In this document: positions 33,535 to 42,028 of the stretch, in pieces
Position numbering within the stretch: the stretch's first letter is position 1
How the letters are laid out: each line of letters begins with the position of its first letter
NCBI RefSeq assembly: GCF_035975855.1
Contig: NZ_CP109055.1
Span: 1,488,001 to 1,552,000, forward strand
Length of the DNA: 64,000 bases
Reading direction: 5' to 3'
From: Streptomyces sp. NBC_01304
GTDB taxonomy: Bacteria > Actinomycetota > Actinomycetes > Streptomycetales > Streptomycetaceae
Notes under the pieces: model-generated
What the model saw: the letters and a program-made list of their open reading frames with translations, nothing else
Database searches by the model: none
What the model was told of the DNA's origin: nothing
Translations under genes and position numbers: made by a program

Positions 33535-33951
33535 TCAGGTCCGAGCCTGCGGCGGGCCGCCTTGTTCACCTCGGCATTGTGCGGGCGTGATGCGGCTGCC
33601 GATGCGGTAGCGGCCGACGGCTGCGCTGTGCACGGGGGTGAGCCGGACGGAGATGGGACCGGCGAAGGTATACCCCTGCTCGGCGGCGTGCCGGCGCACC
33701 TGTGTGGCGAGCTGCCGTGCCACCTGGGCACTGCTGGCCGCGAGTTGACGGTGCGACTCCGGGGGAAGCTCGATGACGAAGGTATTGGGTACCAGGGTGC
33801 GCCGGCGGTCCAGGATCAAGGCGCGGTTGTCGCACTCCCGGCGGAGCATCCCCACGACCTCTGCCTGCTTGCGGGTGGGCGGTGTCAGCAGCGCCCACAG
33901 GGCGTCGGACCATCGCTCCATGGCGCATTCCAGGGTGGTGAGGTTTCTCAT
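33535..33951 (-). CDS. DUF3662 (FhaA N-terminal domain) protein lacking an FHA domain
   Basis: 138-residue protein matching the N-terminal domain of actinobacterial FhaA: LERAM-like start MRNLTTLECAMERW, RRECDNRALILDRRRTLVPN, then FVIELPPESHRQL and AEQGYTFAGPISVRL. In FhaA this domain precedes a linker and a phosphothreonine-binding FHA domain and belongs to PknB/MviN cell-wall signalling. Here the protein stops right after the domain, so it would be a stand-alone version. Longer starts up to 34032 are possible. Confidence 0.7.
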   Translation of the reverse strand: MRNLTTLECAMERWSDALWALLTPPTRKQAEVVGMLRRECDNRALILDRRRTLVPNTFVIELPPESHRQLAASSAQVARQLATQVRRHAAEQGYTFAGPISVRLTPVHSAAVGRYRIGSRITPAQCRGEQGGPPQART

Positions 33952-34136
33952 TTTGTTCCGCTGCCCACCGAAATGCGGGGCAGGCTCCTCCATATGAGTG
34001 CCGTGCAGTCGGGCACCGTGAGCACACGGCACCGCTGCGAGAGCGGGCGCGGCCTGTCTCGCCCAGTGCGCAGCAGGTGCCGTCGTGCGGGGACTTGTCG
34101 CGTCGAGGTCGCAGGCGAAGGCAGGATGGAGGTGTG

Positions 34137-34562
34137 ATGCCCACGCAGACCCACCGCTTGACCATCACCGACGTCGCGAGTAGCGAGGCGTGCGCGGTCC
34201 TTCGCGTCAGCGGCGAACTCGACCAGAGCTGCGAGCAGTTGTTCATGGGCACCATCGGCGCATGTGTCGACGCCGGCCATTGTCACTTGGTCCTTGATGT
34301 CACGGCTCTGACCTTCTGCGACTCGCAGGGGCTGAACTGTTTGCTCGCCATCCGGTGGCTCCTTGAACGTCGAGGCGGCAAGCTCCTGCTGGCCGGCGCG
34401 GGTCGACGGCTGAGTGAACTCCTGGCGCAGACGGGCAGCACCAGCCTGCTTCCTGTCCATCGAACGGTGAGCCAGGCCCTCCAGGATCTGCCACCAGCAC
34501 ACCGGCCCAACTGGCCACCGGCACCACGACCGCCAGGGGGAAGGGCTCGAGACACGCGGTAG
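34137..34562 (+). CDS. STAS-domain anti-sigma factor antagonist
   Basis: 141-residue STAS protein. The phosphorylatable serine sits in LVLDVTALTFCDSQGLNCLL, and VLRVSGELDQSCEQLF is the first strand and helix. A Pro-rich tail follows residue 117. STAS antagonists bind anti-sigma kinases when unphosphorylated and free stress sigma factors. ATG at 34137 follows GGAGGTG. No anti-sigma kinase is adjacent, but a SpoIIE-type phosphatase and another STAS protein are in the same island. Confidence 0.85.
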   Translation: MPTQTHRLTITDVASSEACAVLRVSGELDQSCEQLFMGTIGACVDAGHCHLVLDVTALTFCDSQGLNCLLAIRWLLERRGGKLLLAGAGRRLSELLAQTGSTSLLPVHRTVSQALQDLPPAHRPNWPPAPRPPGGRARDTR

Positions 34563-35023
34563 CAGAAACGCACAGTCGGGTGTCCGTCGCCCGGCCGGAT
34601 GCCGTGGACAGTGCATGCCGACGCCCTGGGTGGGTGGCACGGAAGGGAAGGGAAGCTCGTGGTCTGCGAGGTCCCCGTCCGTAGTTCGAGGCACGGTGAC
34701 CGTCTCGGGGTGTGCCCGAAGTGGCCGTCATGGCATCGGCCGGGATGCCTGAGGCGCTCGCGCAACGCGCATGAAAGGCAATCACAGCGGTGTCCAAGTT
34801 GGCGCCCTGCGGCCTGTGACGACACCACACGGTGGTTTTACGCTCGTGGCAGCTGGACACAGACCCCCATCCTGATCAGCGTCAGCGGCTCGCTGTGCCG
34901 CGCGCCTTGCCCTGACCGTGCCGACCGGTGCAGGAACCCGCTGTCCGGCGGCCTCTCCCCTGCATCGTCAACGCCGACTACCTTGGGCTCGGATGCCTGC
35001 CACATCCGCTCCGGGAGGCACCG
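34563..35023. other. No gene recognised
   Basis: 461 bp upstream of the GAF kinase with no convincing frame. It may carry the kinase promoter, but I see no clear consensus. Confidence 0.4.
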
Positions 35024-36751
35024 ATGGGCGAGGACCATGCGCGGGGGTCAGGGCAGCTGACACGGCTGCGGCTGGATGAGCTGCTCGAAGAGCTGCAGGC
35101 ACGGATCGGAGCAGTACGCGGGACCCGGGATCGGCTGCACACGCTGCTCGAAGCGGTGCTTTCGGTGGGCCGGGAACTGGATCTGGCGCAGGTGCTGCAG
35201 CGGATCGCGGAGACCGCGGTGGCGCTGGTGGACGCCGGATACGGAGCACTGGGCGTGATCGGGCAGGGACAGCTCCTCGATGAGTTCCTGCCGGTGGGGA
35301 TCAGTGACGAACTACGAGCGGAGATCGGGGACTTGCCGTCCGGACACGGGCTGCTCGGCGAGCTGATCCGAAATCCGGAGCCGCTGCGGCTCGCGGAGCT
35401 GTCCGAGCATCCGGCGTCGTCAGGGTTCCCGGCGCACCATCCGCCGATGCACTCGTTCCTAGGAGTACCGATCCGGGTGCGGGACAAGGTGTTCGGGAAC
35501 CTGTACCTGACGGAGAAGCGCGGTGCGGGGCAGTTCGACGCCGAGGACGAGGCGGTGCTCTCCACTCTTGCGGTCGCTGCCGGGATCGCGATCGAGAACG
35601 CGCGGCTGTACGAGGAGGCGCGCCTGCGGCAGCGGTGGCTGGAGGTGAGCGCCGAGGTCACCAGTGAGCTGTTGTCCGGGGCTTCGGAGGCACGGGTCCT
35701 TGAGCTGATGGTCGAGAGGGCACAGCAGCTCACGTCTGCCGAGCTGGGCGTCGTACAACTGGTGCAACCCTCAGGTGAGTTGAAGCCCGTGCTTGCCCTG
35801 GGGCAGGGCGCCCAGGCACATGAAGGCGTGCTGCTGCCCCGGGAGGGGACGTTCGCGGGGGCGGCTCTTGATGCGGGCGCGTTGGTGGAGACAGCCGAGG
35901 CGGGCAAGGACGGGCGGCTGACGTTCCGGCCCGAACGGTGGGACGGGATCGGACCCGTCGTGGCCGTGCCGATGAGCACCGGGGACGGCGTGCGGGGTGT
36001 GCTGCTGCTCGGGCGGAGGGCGGGCCGCCCGGCGTTCGGACCGTTGGAGACGGCGCCGCTGACGGGGTTCGCCGGGCAGGCAGCGCTCGCGCTGGAACTG
36101 GCCGACCGGCGGCGCGACGCCGAGCAGGTCAGCCTCCTGGCCGACCGGGACCGTATCGCCCGTGACCTGCATGACCTGGCGATCCAGCGGCTCTTCGCGA
36201 CGGGCATGACGTTGCAGAGTGCGCAGCGGTTCGTGGAGCATCCGGAGGCGGTGGAGCGGCTGCAGCGCGCCGTGGACGATCTGGACACCACGATCAAGAT
36301 CATCCGGTCGACCATCTTCGGGCTTCGCGAGGACGATGCCCCCGGCGTGGCACCGGGCCTGCGGGTCCGTCTGGTGCGGGCGGCCGAGGAGGCCGGGCCG
36401 GGGCTCGGCTTCACCGCGGCGCTGCGGATGGAGGGCCTGCTGGAGACGAATGTGCCGCGCCCGGTGGCCGACGATGTGGTGGCCGTGGTGGTGGAGGGAC
36501 TGTCGAATGTCGCCCGGCATGCGCGAGCCGCGCGGGCCGAGGTGTCTCTCGTCGTACGCACAGGGCAGCTGGTGCTGACCGTTGAGGACGACGGCGTCGG
36601 TACGCAGAGCGGCGCGGGCCGACGCAGCGGGCTGCGGAACCTGGCCGAACGGGCCGAGCAGCTCAACGGTGAGCTGGCGGTCGGCCCCGGCGGCGACGGC
36701 GGGACGCGGCTGGTGTGGCGGGTTCCGCTGTCCGGGTCCAGTGGGGCGTAG
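35024..36751 (+). CDS. GAF-GAF sensor histidine kinase (DevS/OsdK-like)
   Basis: 575-residue soluble kinase with two GAF domains (about 60-200 and 230-365), HisKA_3 (RDRIARDLHDLAIQRLFATG) and HATPase_c (EGLSNVARHARA, GLRNLAERAEQL). The first GAF holds HHPPMHSFLGVPIRV and VFGNLYLTEKRG, the segment where mycobacterial DevS/DosS carries its heme-ligand histidine. Redox, oxygen or NO sensing is therefore plausible. ATG at 35024 follows GGGAGG. The response regulator lies convergently, 11 bp from its stop, rather than in tandem. In S. coelicolor the related OsdK/OsdR pair controls stress and development. Confidence 0.88.
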   Translation: MGEDHARGSGQLTRLRLDELLEELQARIGAVRGTRDRLHTLLEAVLSVGRELDLAQVLQRIAETAVALVDAGYGALGVIGQGQLLDEFLPVGISDELRAEIGDLPSGHGLLGELIRNPEPLRLAELSEHPASSGFPAHHPPMHSFLGVPIRVRDKVFGNLYLTEKRGAGQFDAEDEAVLSTLAVAAGIAIENARLYEEARLRQRWLEVSAEVTSELLSGASEARVLELMVERAQQLTSAELGVVQLVQPSGELKPVLALGQGAQAHEGVLLPREGTFAGAALDAGALVETAEAGKDGRLTFRPERWDGIGPVVAVPMSTGDGVRGVLLLGRRAGRPAFGPLETAPLTGFAGQAALALELADRRRDAEQVSLLADRDRIARDLHDLAIQRLFATGMTLQSAQRFVEHPEAVERLQRAVDDLDTTIKIIRSTIFGLREDDAPGVAPGLRVRLVRAAEEAGPGLGFTAALRMEGLLETNVPRPVADDVVAVVVEGLSNVARHARAARAEVSLVVRTGQLVLTVEDDGVGTQSGAGRRSGLRNLAERAEQLNGELAVGPGGDGGTRLVWRVPLSGSSGA

Positions 36752-36762
36752 CCGGCCGGACG

Positions 36763-37455
36763 TCAGAGGGATGTGTCTGGCAGGGGTGGGGCCTGGGCCG
36801 CGATGACGGCGGCCTGGATGCGGCGCGCCACACCCAGTTTGGCGAGGAGGCGGGAGATCTGATTCTTGACCGTCTTCTCGGACAGGTAGAGCTGTTTGCC
36901 GATCTGCCGGTTGGTGAGGCCCTGGCCGATGAGGGCGAGGATGGCGCGTTCGCGGTCGGTGAGGCCGGTCAGCCGTGGGTCCCCGGCGGGCTGCTCGGTC
37001 TCGTCCGGGCCGCGCAGGCTGCGCATGAGGCGGGCCGTGGTCGCCGGGTCGAGCAACGACTGGCCGGCGGCGACCGTGCGGACGGCGGTAACCAGGTCGG
37101 ATCCCTTGATCTGCTTCAGGACGTAGCCCGCCGCACCCGCCATGATGGCGTCGAGGAGGGCGTCCTCGTCGTCGAACGACGTCAGCATCAGACACGCCAA
37201 CTCCGGCATGTGCGAGCGCAGTTCGCGGCAGACGGCGATGCCGTCGCTGTCGGGCAGGCGTACGTCGAGGACGGCGACGTCGGGGCGCAGGGCCGGGCCG
37301 CGCACGAGGGCCTGTTCGCCGGTGCCGGCCTCGCCCACGACTTCGATGTCGGGTTCGGCGCCGAGCAGGTCGCTCAGGCCGCGGCGGACCACTTCGTGGT
37401 CGTCGAGGAGGAAGACCCTGATGGGCGGCTGTGGTGTGGGGGGCGGTGCGGTCAT
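36763..37455 (-). CDS. DevR/OsdR-like NarL-family response regulator
   Basis: 230-residue regulator. The receiver has LLDDHE, phospho-Asp in [14 protein letters not shown], Thr/Ser in [11 protein letters not shown] and Lys in YVLKQIKG, the features of DevR/DosR. The LuxR domain is [22 protein letters not shown] with [17 protein letters not shown]. Start at 37455 follows GGGAG. A near-perfect GGGCCG-AA-CGGCCC box lies 73 bp upstream, consistent with autoregulation. It is probably the master regulator of the surrounding stress genes. Confidence 0.88.
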   Translation of the reverse strand: MTAPPPTPQPPIRVFLLDDHEVVRRGLSDLLGAEPDIEVVGEAGTGEQALVRGPALRPDVAVLDVRLPDSDGIAVCRELRSHMPELACLMLTSFDDEDALLDAIMAGAAGYVLKQIKGSDLVTAVRTVAAGQSLLDPATTARLMRSLRGPDETEQPAGDPRLTGLTDRERAILALIGQGLTNRQIGKQLYLSEKTVKNQISRLLAKLGVARRIQAAVIAAQAPPLPDTSL

Positions 37456-37527
37456 CGGGGCTCCCTCACGGGCGACTTCGGGCGACGGCTCGTACGAGAC
37501 TGACCGGTGCGTGGTCGCGCACACCAG

Positions 37528-37541
37528 GGGCCGAACGGCCC
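37528..37541. promoter_or_regulatory. DevR/OsdR-like box upstream of devR-like gene
   Basis: Perfect palindrome GGGCCG-AA-CGGCCC between the CBS gene and the response-regulator gene. It resembles G-rich DevR/DosR dyads, and similar palindromes occur before other operons of the island. Confidence 0.6.
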
Positions 37542-37557
37542 TGTGCCAACTGTGCGT

Positions 37558-38214
37558 TCACGGGCGTACGACGTCTACCTTGATGTCGACGACGCCCTCA
37601 ATCGCACGGATGGCCCGCGCCAGGACGGGCACGAGCGCCCGGTCACGCAGCCGGCCACCGACCGTGGCGACACCGCCGGCGACGGAGACGGTCACTTCGG
37701 AGATCGCCGGCAGCCGCGCGAGGATCGTGCGGCTGATCTCGTCGGCGATCTGCTCGTCTTCGCGCAGGAACACCTTGAGCAGGTCGCCTCGGCTGACGAT
37801 CCCTTGCAGAAGACCGGAGTTGTCCACGACCGGCAGGCGCTTGACGCGGCGCCGGGCCATGACTCGGGCAGCCCCGGCGAGCGTGGCATCTGCGTGCACG
37901 GTGACCGCGGGGCTGGTCATCAGCTCTCCGGCCGTCACGGCGCCCGCCTTGGCGAGGTCGGAGAGGCGGCGCAGCACGTCGTACCGGGTCGGGTCGTCGT
38001 CGCGGAACTCCTCCTTGGGCAGCAGGTCCGCCTCGGACACGACGCCGATGACGCGGCCCTCACCGGACCGGACCGGCAGGGCGCTGATCTTCCATTCGTC
38101 GAGCAGCTCGACGATCTCCTTGAAGGGGGCGTCACGGCCGACAGCGACCACCGTGTGCGTCATCACGTCGCTGACCTTGTACGGAGAGCTGACCTTGTGC
38201 GTCGACTCAGGCAT
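37558..38214 (-). CDS. CBS-pair and BON-domain protein
   Basis: 218-residue cytosolic protein. Two CBS motifs (VSDVMTHTVVAVGRDAPFKE and AGELMTSPAVTVHADATLAG) form an adenosine-nucleotide-binding pair. A C-terminal BON-like domain (ISRTILARLPAISEVTVSV, then GVVDIKVDVV) follows. Such CBS-BON proteins are common in DevR-type regulons and are thought to sense ATP/AMP. ATG at 38214 follows GAGG and overlaps the FNR-like gene by 8 bases, so it is third in the cNMP-FNR-CBS operon. Confidence 0.86.
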   Translation of the reverse strand: MPESTHKVSSPYKVSDVMTHTVVAVGRDAPFKEIVELLDEWKISALPVRSGEGRVIGVVSEADLLPKEEFRDDDPTRYDVLRRLSDLAKAGAVTAGELMTSPAVTVHADATLAGAARVMARRRVKRLPVVDNSGLLQGIVSRGDLLKVFLREDEQIADEISRTILARLPAISEVTVSVAGGVATVGGRLRDRALVPVLARAIRAIEGVVDIKVDVVRP

Positions 38215-38914
38215 CAGCCTCTCCCCAAGTGCAGATGTGCGCGGGTGTGGTGGGTCGGTCGTCGGTGAGCGAGCCGATGACGATCCGGTCGGCCGGCAAG
38301 CCGTGGCGCAGGAGCTCCTGCCCGGTGTCACGGGCCAGTTGGCTGGGCGCGCACAGGAAAACGGTGGCGCGGTCGGGGTCGAAGCGGGCGCGGGCCAGGA
38401 GTGCGTGCACAGGGCCGATGCCGCCATACCAGTCGAGGCCGGGGCGGTCGACCGTGATCCCCGTGAAGGCGGTGGCCCAGCAGCGGGTCTCGTAGCGAGC
38501 CATGAGGGCCGTTGACTCCGGTGCGCCCAGCAGGAGGTTCAGGCGTCCGTATGCCCTGGGGTCGGCGACCACGTCCCGGATCAGCGGCCGCAGCGAGGCG
38601 AGCCCCATACCGTGCGCGATGACCAGCAAGTCATGGCCGAGGGCCTTCTCCAGGTGCCAGCCGGTCCCGAACGGCCCGGCGACATCCAGGTGGTCGCCAA
38701 CCGCGGCCGCGTACACCGTGGCTTCGGCCTTTCGCACGGTGACGCCGAGACCGCCGGTCGTGGGCAGGGCGCTGACCGGGACGGCGTGCCTCCCGATGCG
38801 GGCGAACTGTCCGGCCACGAAGCCGGGCAGTGGCTCGCCCTCCGGGTCCATTCGCAGGGTGGCGCTATCGCATGTTTCGGGCCAGCGAGCCACCACTCGG
38901 TACATGGCGGTCAT
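38207..38914 (-). CDS. FNR-like FAD/NAD-binding oxidoreductase
   Basis: 235-residue protein resembling the gamma/electron-transfer subunit of NiFe hydrogenases and related ferredoxin reductases. An FAD-binding barrel (GQFARIGRHAVPVSALPTTG) precedes a nucleotide domain (DLLVIAHGMGLASLRPLIRD, LLLGAPESTALM, TVFLCAPSQLARDTGQELL). The usual R-x-Y-S FAD motif is altered to VPVSALP, and the C-terminal cysteine-rich Fe-S cluster site of hydrogenase gamma subunits is absent. It may bind flavin without that electron acceptor. Its ATG overlaps the stop of the cNMP-binding gene. Confidence 0.75.
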   Translation of the reverse strand: MTAMYRVVARWPETCDSATLRMDPEGEPLPGFVAGQFARIGRHAVPVSALPTTGGLGVTVRKAEATVYAAAVGDHLDVAGPFGTGWHLEKALGHDLLVIAHGMGLASLRPLIRDVVADPRAYGRLNLLLGAPESTALMARYETRCWATAFTGITVDRPGLDWYGGIGPVHALLARARFDPDRATVFLCAPSQLARDTGQELLRHGLPADRIVIGSLTDDRPTTPAHICTWGEADA

Positions 38915-39375
38915 CGCGCGCCACCACTGCCGTACGGGGCGTACAGGTCGAGCAGCCGGGTGCGGGCAGACTGCAGGCGGTGAGCGAGGACCTTGCCCAC
39001 CCACTGGGCGAGCGCCCGACCCAGCTCGGGGTCGTCGGCGCACATCGAACGCACCGCCATGGCGTCGAACTCGTGTGCACGGACCGGGGTCTCGGCGGTG
39101 GCGCCCATCTGCCAGACGTACGGGGTGAACAGCCAGGACCAGCCGACGAGTTCACCGAAGCCGAGCCGCTCGACGACCTGGGCCTGGCGGCCTGGCACAT
39201 ACAGGTCGAGGGCGATGGTGCCGGAGCGGATGATCCAGAAGCGGTCGGCGTGGCCGCCCTCGTTGAACAGGCGGGTGTCCTGGGGGATGTTGACCTCACG
39301 GGCGATGCGCATGAGGCGGCCTCGGTGCTCGGTCGACAGGACCTGCACCATGCGGGGGGTGGCGGTGGTGGTCAT
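38911..39375 (-). CDS. Cyclic nucleotide-binding (Crp-type sensor) domain protein
   Basis: 154-residue single-domain protein of the cNMP/Crp beta-roll fold: LFNEGGHADRFWIIRSGTIAL, then LGFGELVGWSWLF. No DNA-binding domain follows, so it probably senses a ligand or redox state and acts on partners. It heads the operon with the FNR-like and CBS-BON genes, which suggests a redox/energy-sensing set. A DevR-like box lies about 65-80 bp upstream of its start. Confidence 0.83.
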   Translation of the reverse strand: MTTTATPRMVQVLSTEHRGRLMRIAREVNIPQDTRLFNEGGHADRFWIIRSGTIALDLYVPGRQAQVVERLGFGELVGWSWLFTPYVWQMGATAETPVRAHEFDAMAVRSMCADDPELGRALAQWVGKVLAHRLQSARTRLLDLYAPYGSGGAR

Positions 39376-39439
39376 GGCTGCCTCCTCGGCTCTGGTCCGG
39401 TCTGCTACCAGCGTCCTGCGCGGACAAGGGCATGCAGCA

Positions 39440-39455
39440 GGGGCCGTTCGGGCCT
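39440..39455. promoter_or_regulatory. DevR/OsdR-like box upstream of cNMP-FNR-CBS operon
   Basis: GGGGCCGTTCGGGCCT, an imperfect dyad matching the other boxes, lies between the Rv1733c-like remnant and the cNMP gene. Confidence 0.5.
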
Positions 39456-39468
39456 GTCGACGGTCCGT

Positions 39469-40036
39469 TCAGCCCCGACGGCTGCCCCACTCGGGCCCGA
39501 CCACGCCCCAGTCGCGCTCCCGCTCGGACATACGGTGGCGTAATGCCAATCCGCGCAGGGACCAGCGCAGCGTGAATGTGAGGGCCACGATCGCTGCGGC
39601 GGTTGCCACGCCAACGCCGATCGCCCGGCCGGTGGTGTCCTCGGTGGCCAGGGGCGCTGCAGCGATGAGTCCTCGCTGGTCGAGCCATATGCCGACAGCC
39701 TCGCCGCGTGCCGTTCCGGCAGGAACCTTGGCGGTGACCGTACGTCAGGTGCCGTCGGAATCCGTCCAGGGCACCGGTACCCCGCAGTAAGGGCCCTGCC
39801 GCCCTGCCTGGGCGCCACTGGTGGCGCGTCCTCGATGAGGTGGGCCCGCCCGTGGTGACGCGTACGTGCCTGGGCATGAGCCTCCGCCTGTGCGTCTCCT
39901 CATGCCGTCAGCGCGGTGGCCGTTCCCGCGGCCGGCACGCCTTGGAACAGGACGGCGACGTCCAGGCCGCCACCAGGTCGCAGCGGCGCCGCAAGGGATC
40001 GTGGCGCCAACTGCGTTGCAGGAGGGCAGCCTTCAC
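39469..40036 (-). pseudogene. Broken Rv1733c-like transmembrane protein gene
   Basis: Reading from a GTG at 40036 gives WRHDPLRRRCDLVAAW, the usual start of Rv1733c-family proteins. A frameshift leads to GLDVAVLFQGVPAAGTATAL, a TGA stop, EAHAQARTRHHGRAHLIEDA, another shift, GPYCGVPVPWTDSDGT, a second TGA, and TVTAKVPAGTARGEAVGIW. The family's C-terminal membrane helix (IGVGVATAAAIVALTFTL) ends at 39469. At least two stops and two shifts are present. The mycobacterial Rv1733c gene belongs to the DosR regulon, which fits the neighbourhood. Confidence 0.72.
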
Positions 40037-40533
40037 GACTTGGTGTCCTGCGGCAGCTCCCTGGCGATGTCCTGAGCCCAGGAGGTGATGGCGGAGGTGT
40101 CGCGAAAGTCGCCGCCCTTCCCGGAGTCGACGATCATCCGGGCCATGCGGCCGCGGGCAGTGTCGTCGAGCCGGCCACCGAAGGTCCGGTGGCCTCGCGC
40201 GTCGAGGCGGCGGATGAGCCGCCGCACCTGGGCAGTCGGCGGCCGGCCGGGGGCCGAGTCGTCCAGGGGGCCGCTGCTGAACAGCCACACGGGCACGCGT
40301 TCCAGCGCCTTGCCGTGGCGGCGGGCGAAGCGGCGTGCGTCGCGGTGCCAGCGGCCCGCGTACAGGGCTCCGCCGAGGATCACCGCGTTGTACGTTCCGA
40401 GGTCTCGCACCTCGTCCGCCGGGCGGACCTCCACGGTGCAGTCGTGCCCCCGCAGTGCGTCGCCGATGCTGCGTGCGATGTCGGCGGTCGCCCCGTACTT
40501 CGTTCCGTACGTCACCAGGACGGTCCTGGCCAT
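40033..40533 (-). CDS. Flavodoxin-domain protein
   Basis: 166-residue protein starting ARTVLVTYGTKYGATADIA, the FMN phosphate-binding loop of flavodoxin-like proteins. VILGGALYAGRWHRDARRF and DFRDTSAITSWAQDIAREL follow, resembling the HemG/flavodoxin group used for electron transfer or protoporphyrinogen oxidation. ATG at 40533 follows GAGGAGG. Its stop overlaps the start of the Rv1733c-like remnant. Confidence 0.82.
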   Translation of the reverse strand: MARTVLVTYGTKYGATADIARSIGDALRGHDCTVEVRPADEVRDLGTYNAVILGGALYAGRWHRDARRFARRHGKALERVPVWLFSSGPLDDSAPGRPPTAQVRRLIRRLDARGHRTFGGRLDDTARGRMARMIVDSGKGGDFRDTSAITSWAQDIARELPQDTKS

Positions 40534-40589
40534 GGCTGCCTCCTCGCAGCTTGTGCAGCCAGTCGTCGGCGATGCCGTGCAACGCCTGG

Positions 40590-40801
40590 TCACTGGGCTG
40601 CAGATGGGAGTCGTCGCAGCAGTAGGTGAGCTTGTCCACGACCGCGACGACGCCGTCGGAACCTCAGCCGCAGGTTCTGCGGCGCCTCGTATAGGTGCAG
40701 CGCCGCGTCGTGGTCTTCGACCTCGGCGGGACGCATGCGGACGGTCGTGCCGTCCGACAGCAGGGCATGCACCCGTCGGGCGGGGATGGAGTGGCGGTCA
40801 T
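40590..40801 (-). pseudogene. 5' fragment of a GNAT/acyl-CoA synthetase-like gene
   Basis: The frame reads HSIPARRVHALLSDGTTVRM, RPAEVEDHDAALHLYE and NLRLRF, which is the start of the GNAT domain found in fused acetyltransferase/CoA-binding proteins of actinobacteria. After NLRLRF it runs into arginine-rich nonsense and stops. An ATG at 40801 is out of frame with it. It is best read as a truncated remnant. Confidence 0.5.
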
Positions 40802-40939
40802 GTCGTCCCTCTCCCGCTGCTCGCCGGCCGGTTGACGAACCCACCGTCCACCTCCGGCGTGTCGACTGCCGAGAGGCCAAGGGGCCCCGGACGAGGTCCG
40901 GTCGGCCTGTGGCCTGCTCGCGGTCACTGCCGGCGGTGC

Positions 40940-40975
40940 GGGCCGGTCGGCCCTCACCAGGGCCGGTTCGCCCCT
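40940..40975. promoter_or_regulatory. Two adjacent DevR/OsdR-like boxes upstream of USP-phosphoketolase operon
   Basis: The first box, GGGCCG-GT-CGGCCC (40940-40953), is perfect. The second, AGGGCCGGTTCGCCCCT (40959-40975), is imperfect and two turns away centre to centre. They lie about 80-115 bp before the universal stress protein start, a spacing typical for activation by a DevR-type dimer pair. Confidence 0.6.
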
Positions 40976-41055
40976 GTCCACCCTCTGCCGCCGGTGCCAG
41001 CGTTCGATGAGGAGCGCGGCCACACCGGGCTGCGCCCGAAGGGGAGTTGACGACC

Positions 41056-41925
41056 ATGGAGCAACCGCTGGCAGTGGGCGTGGACGGCTCGGAGTCCAGC
41101 CTCCGCGCCCTGGACTGGGCCGTGGACGAGGCCCTGCGGCGTGGCACCGAGCTGCGCATCCTGCATGGGTCGAGCTGGGAGTGGTACGAGGGCCGCGAAC
41201 CGTCCTTCGAGATCAACCGAAGCTCGGTCCGGGTGTACGCGGACACCATCGTGGCGCAGGCCGTCGAGCGGGCCTACCGCCGCACGGTCGCCGTGAAGGC
41301 CACCGGTCAGGTCCTGCCCGCCGACCCGGCGGCTGCGCTGATCGAGGAGAGCCGCGAGGCCGGTGCCGTGGTCGTCGGTAGCCGGGGCAGGGGCGAACTG
41401 ACCGGCCTGTTGCTCGGGTCGGTGAGCCTGGCGGTCGCCGCGCAGGCCGAGTGCCCGGTGATCGTGGTGCGCGGAGCCGAGCAGAATCTGGCGGGCGGCT
41501 TCGGTCAGGTGGCCGTCGGCGTGGACAGCGCCGAGGATGCGGCGCCCGTCCTGGAGTTCGCGTTCCACGCCGCCGAGCGCCGAGACGCAGAGGTGCGGGC
41601 CGTGCATGCGTGGCGCTGCCCCGCGCACGAACTCCCCGACCATCCGCGCGCCGAGGATGCCACGGATGCCCATCGGCTGCTTGCCGAGGGCGAGTTGGCG
41701 CAGGCGCTGCGCGAGCAGCTATCCGTCCACCGCGACCGCACCGTGCGCCGCGAGGTCGTCGAGGGCCGGGCCCGCACCGCGCTGCTCGACTCCGCGAAGA
41801 CGGCGGACCTGCTCGTGGTCGGCGCCCGTCGCCGCAAGGGGCACGTCGGCATGCAGCTCGGACCGGTCAATCACGCCGTGCTGCACCACGCGAGCTGCCC
41901 GGTCGCGGTGGTTCCGCACCTCTGA
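41056..41925 (+). CDS. Tandem-domain universal stress protein
   Basis: 289-residue protein of two UspA domains: [20 protein letters not shown] with the first nucleotide loop around [17 protein letters not shown], and [20 protein letters not shown] with [21 protein letters not shown]. Both domains have the G-x2-G-x9-G(S/N) ATP-binding pattern, the second slightly altered. USPs support survival under hypoxia, starvation and oxidants. It begins a USP-phosphoketolase-USP-USP run behind two DevR-like boxes. ATG 41056 follows AGGGGAG. Confidence 0.88.
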   Translation: MEQPLAVGVDGSESSLRALDWAVDEALRRGTELRILHGSSWEWYEGREPSFEINRSSVRVYADTIVAQAVERAYRRTVAVKATGQVLPADPAAALIEESREAGAVVVGSRGRGELTGLLLGSVSLAVAAQAECPVIVVRGAEQNLAGGFGQVAVGVDSAEDAAPVLEFAFHAAERRDAEVRAVHAWRCPAHELPDHPRAEDATDAHRLLAEGELAQALREQLSVHRDRTVRREVVEGRARTALLDSAKTADLLVVGARRRKGHVGMQLGPVNHAVLHHASCPVAVVPHL

Positions 41926-42028
41926 GCCCGAACACCACCTCAGGCGGACCGGCGGCCTGACCCCGGCCGCCCGTGGAACCCGCTCCCTGCACGACCACTC
42001 GCGTACCCCGACGGAAGGCAAGCGCCTC

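Noticed and set aside
40865..40925. Additional DevR-like boxes near GGGGCCCC words
   Set aside because: Half-sites without proper dyad spacing; GC-rich chance matches are expected.
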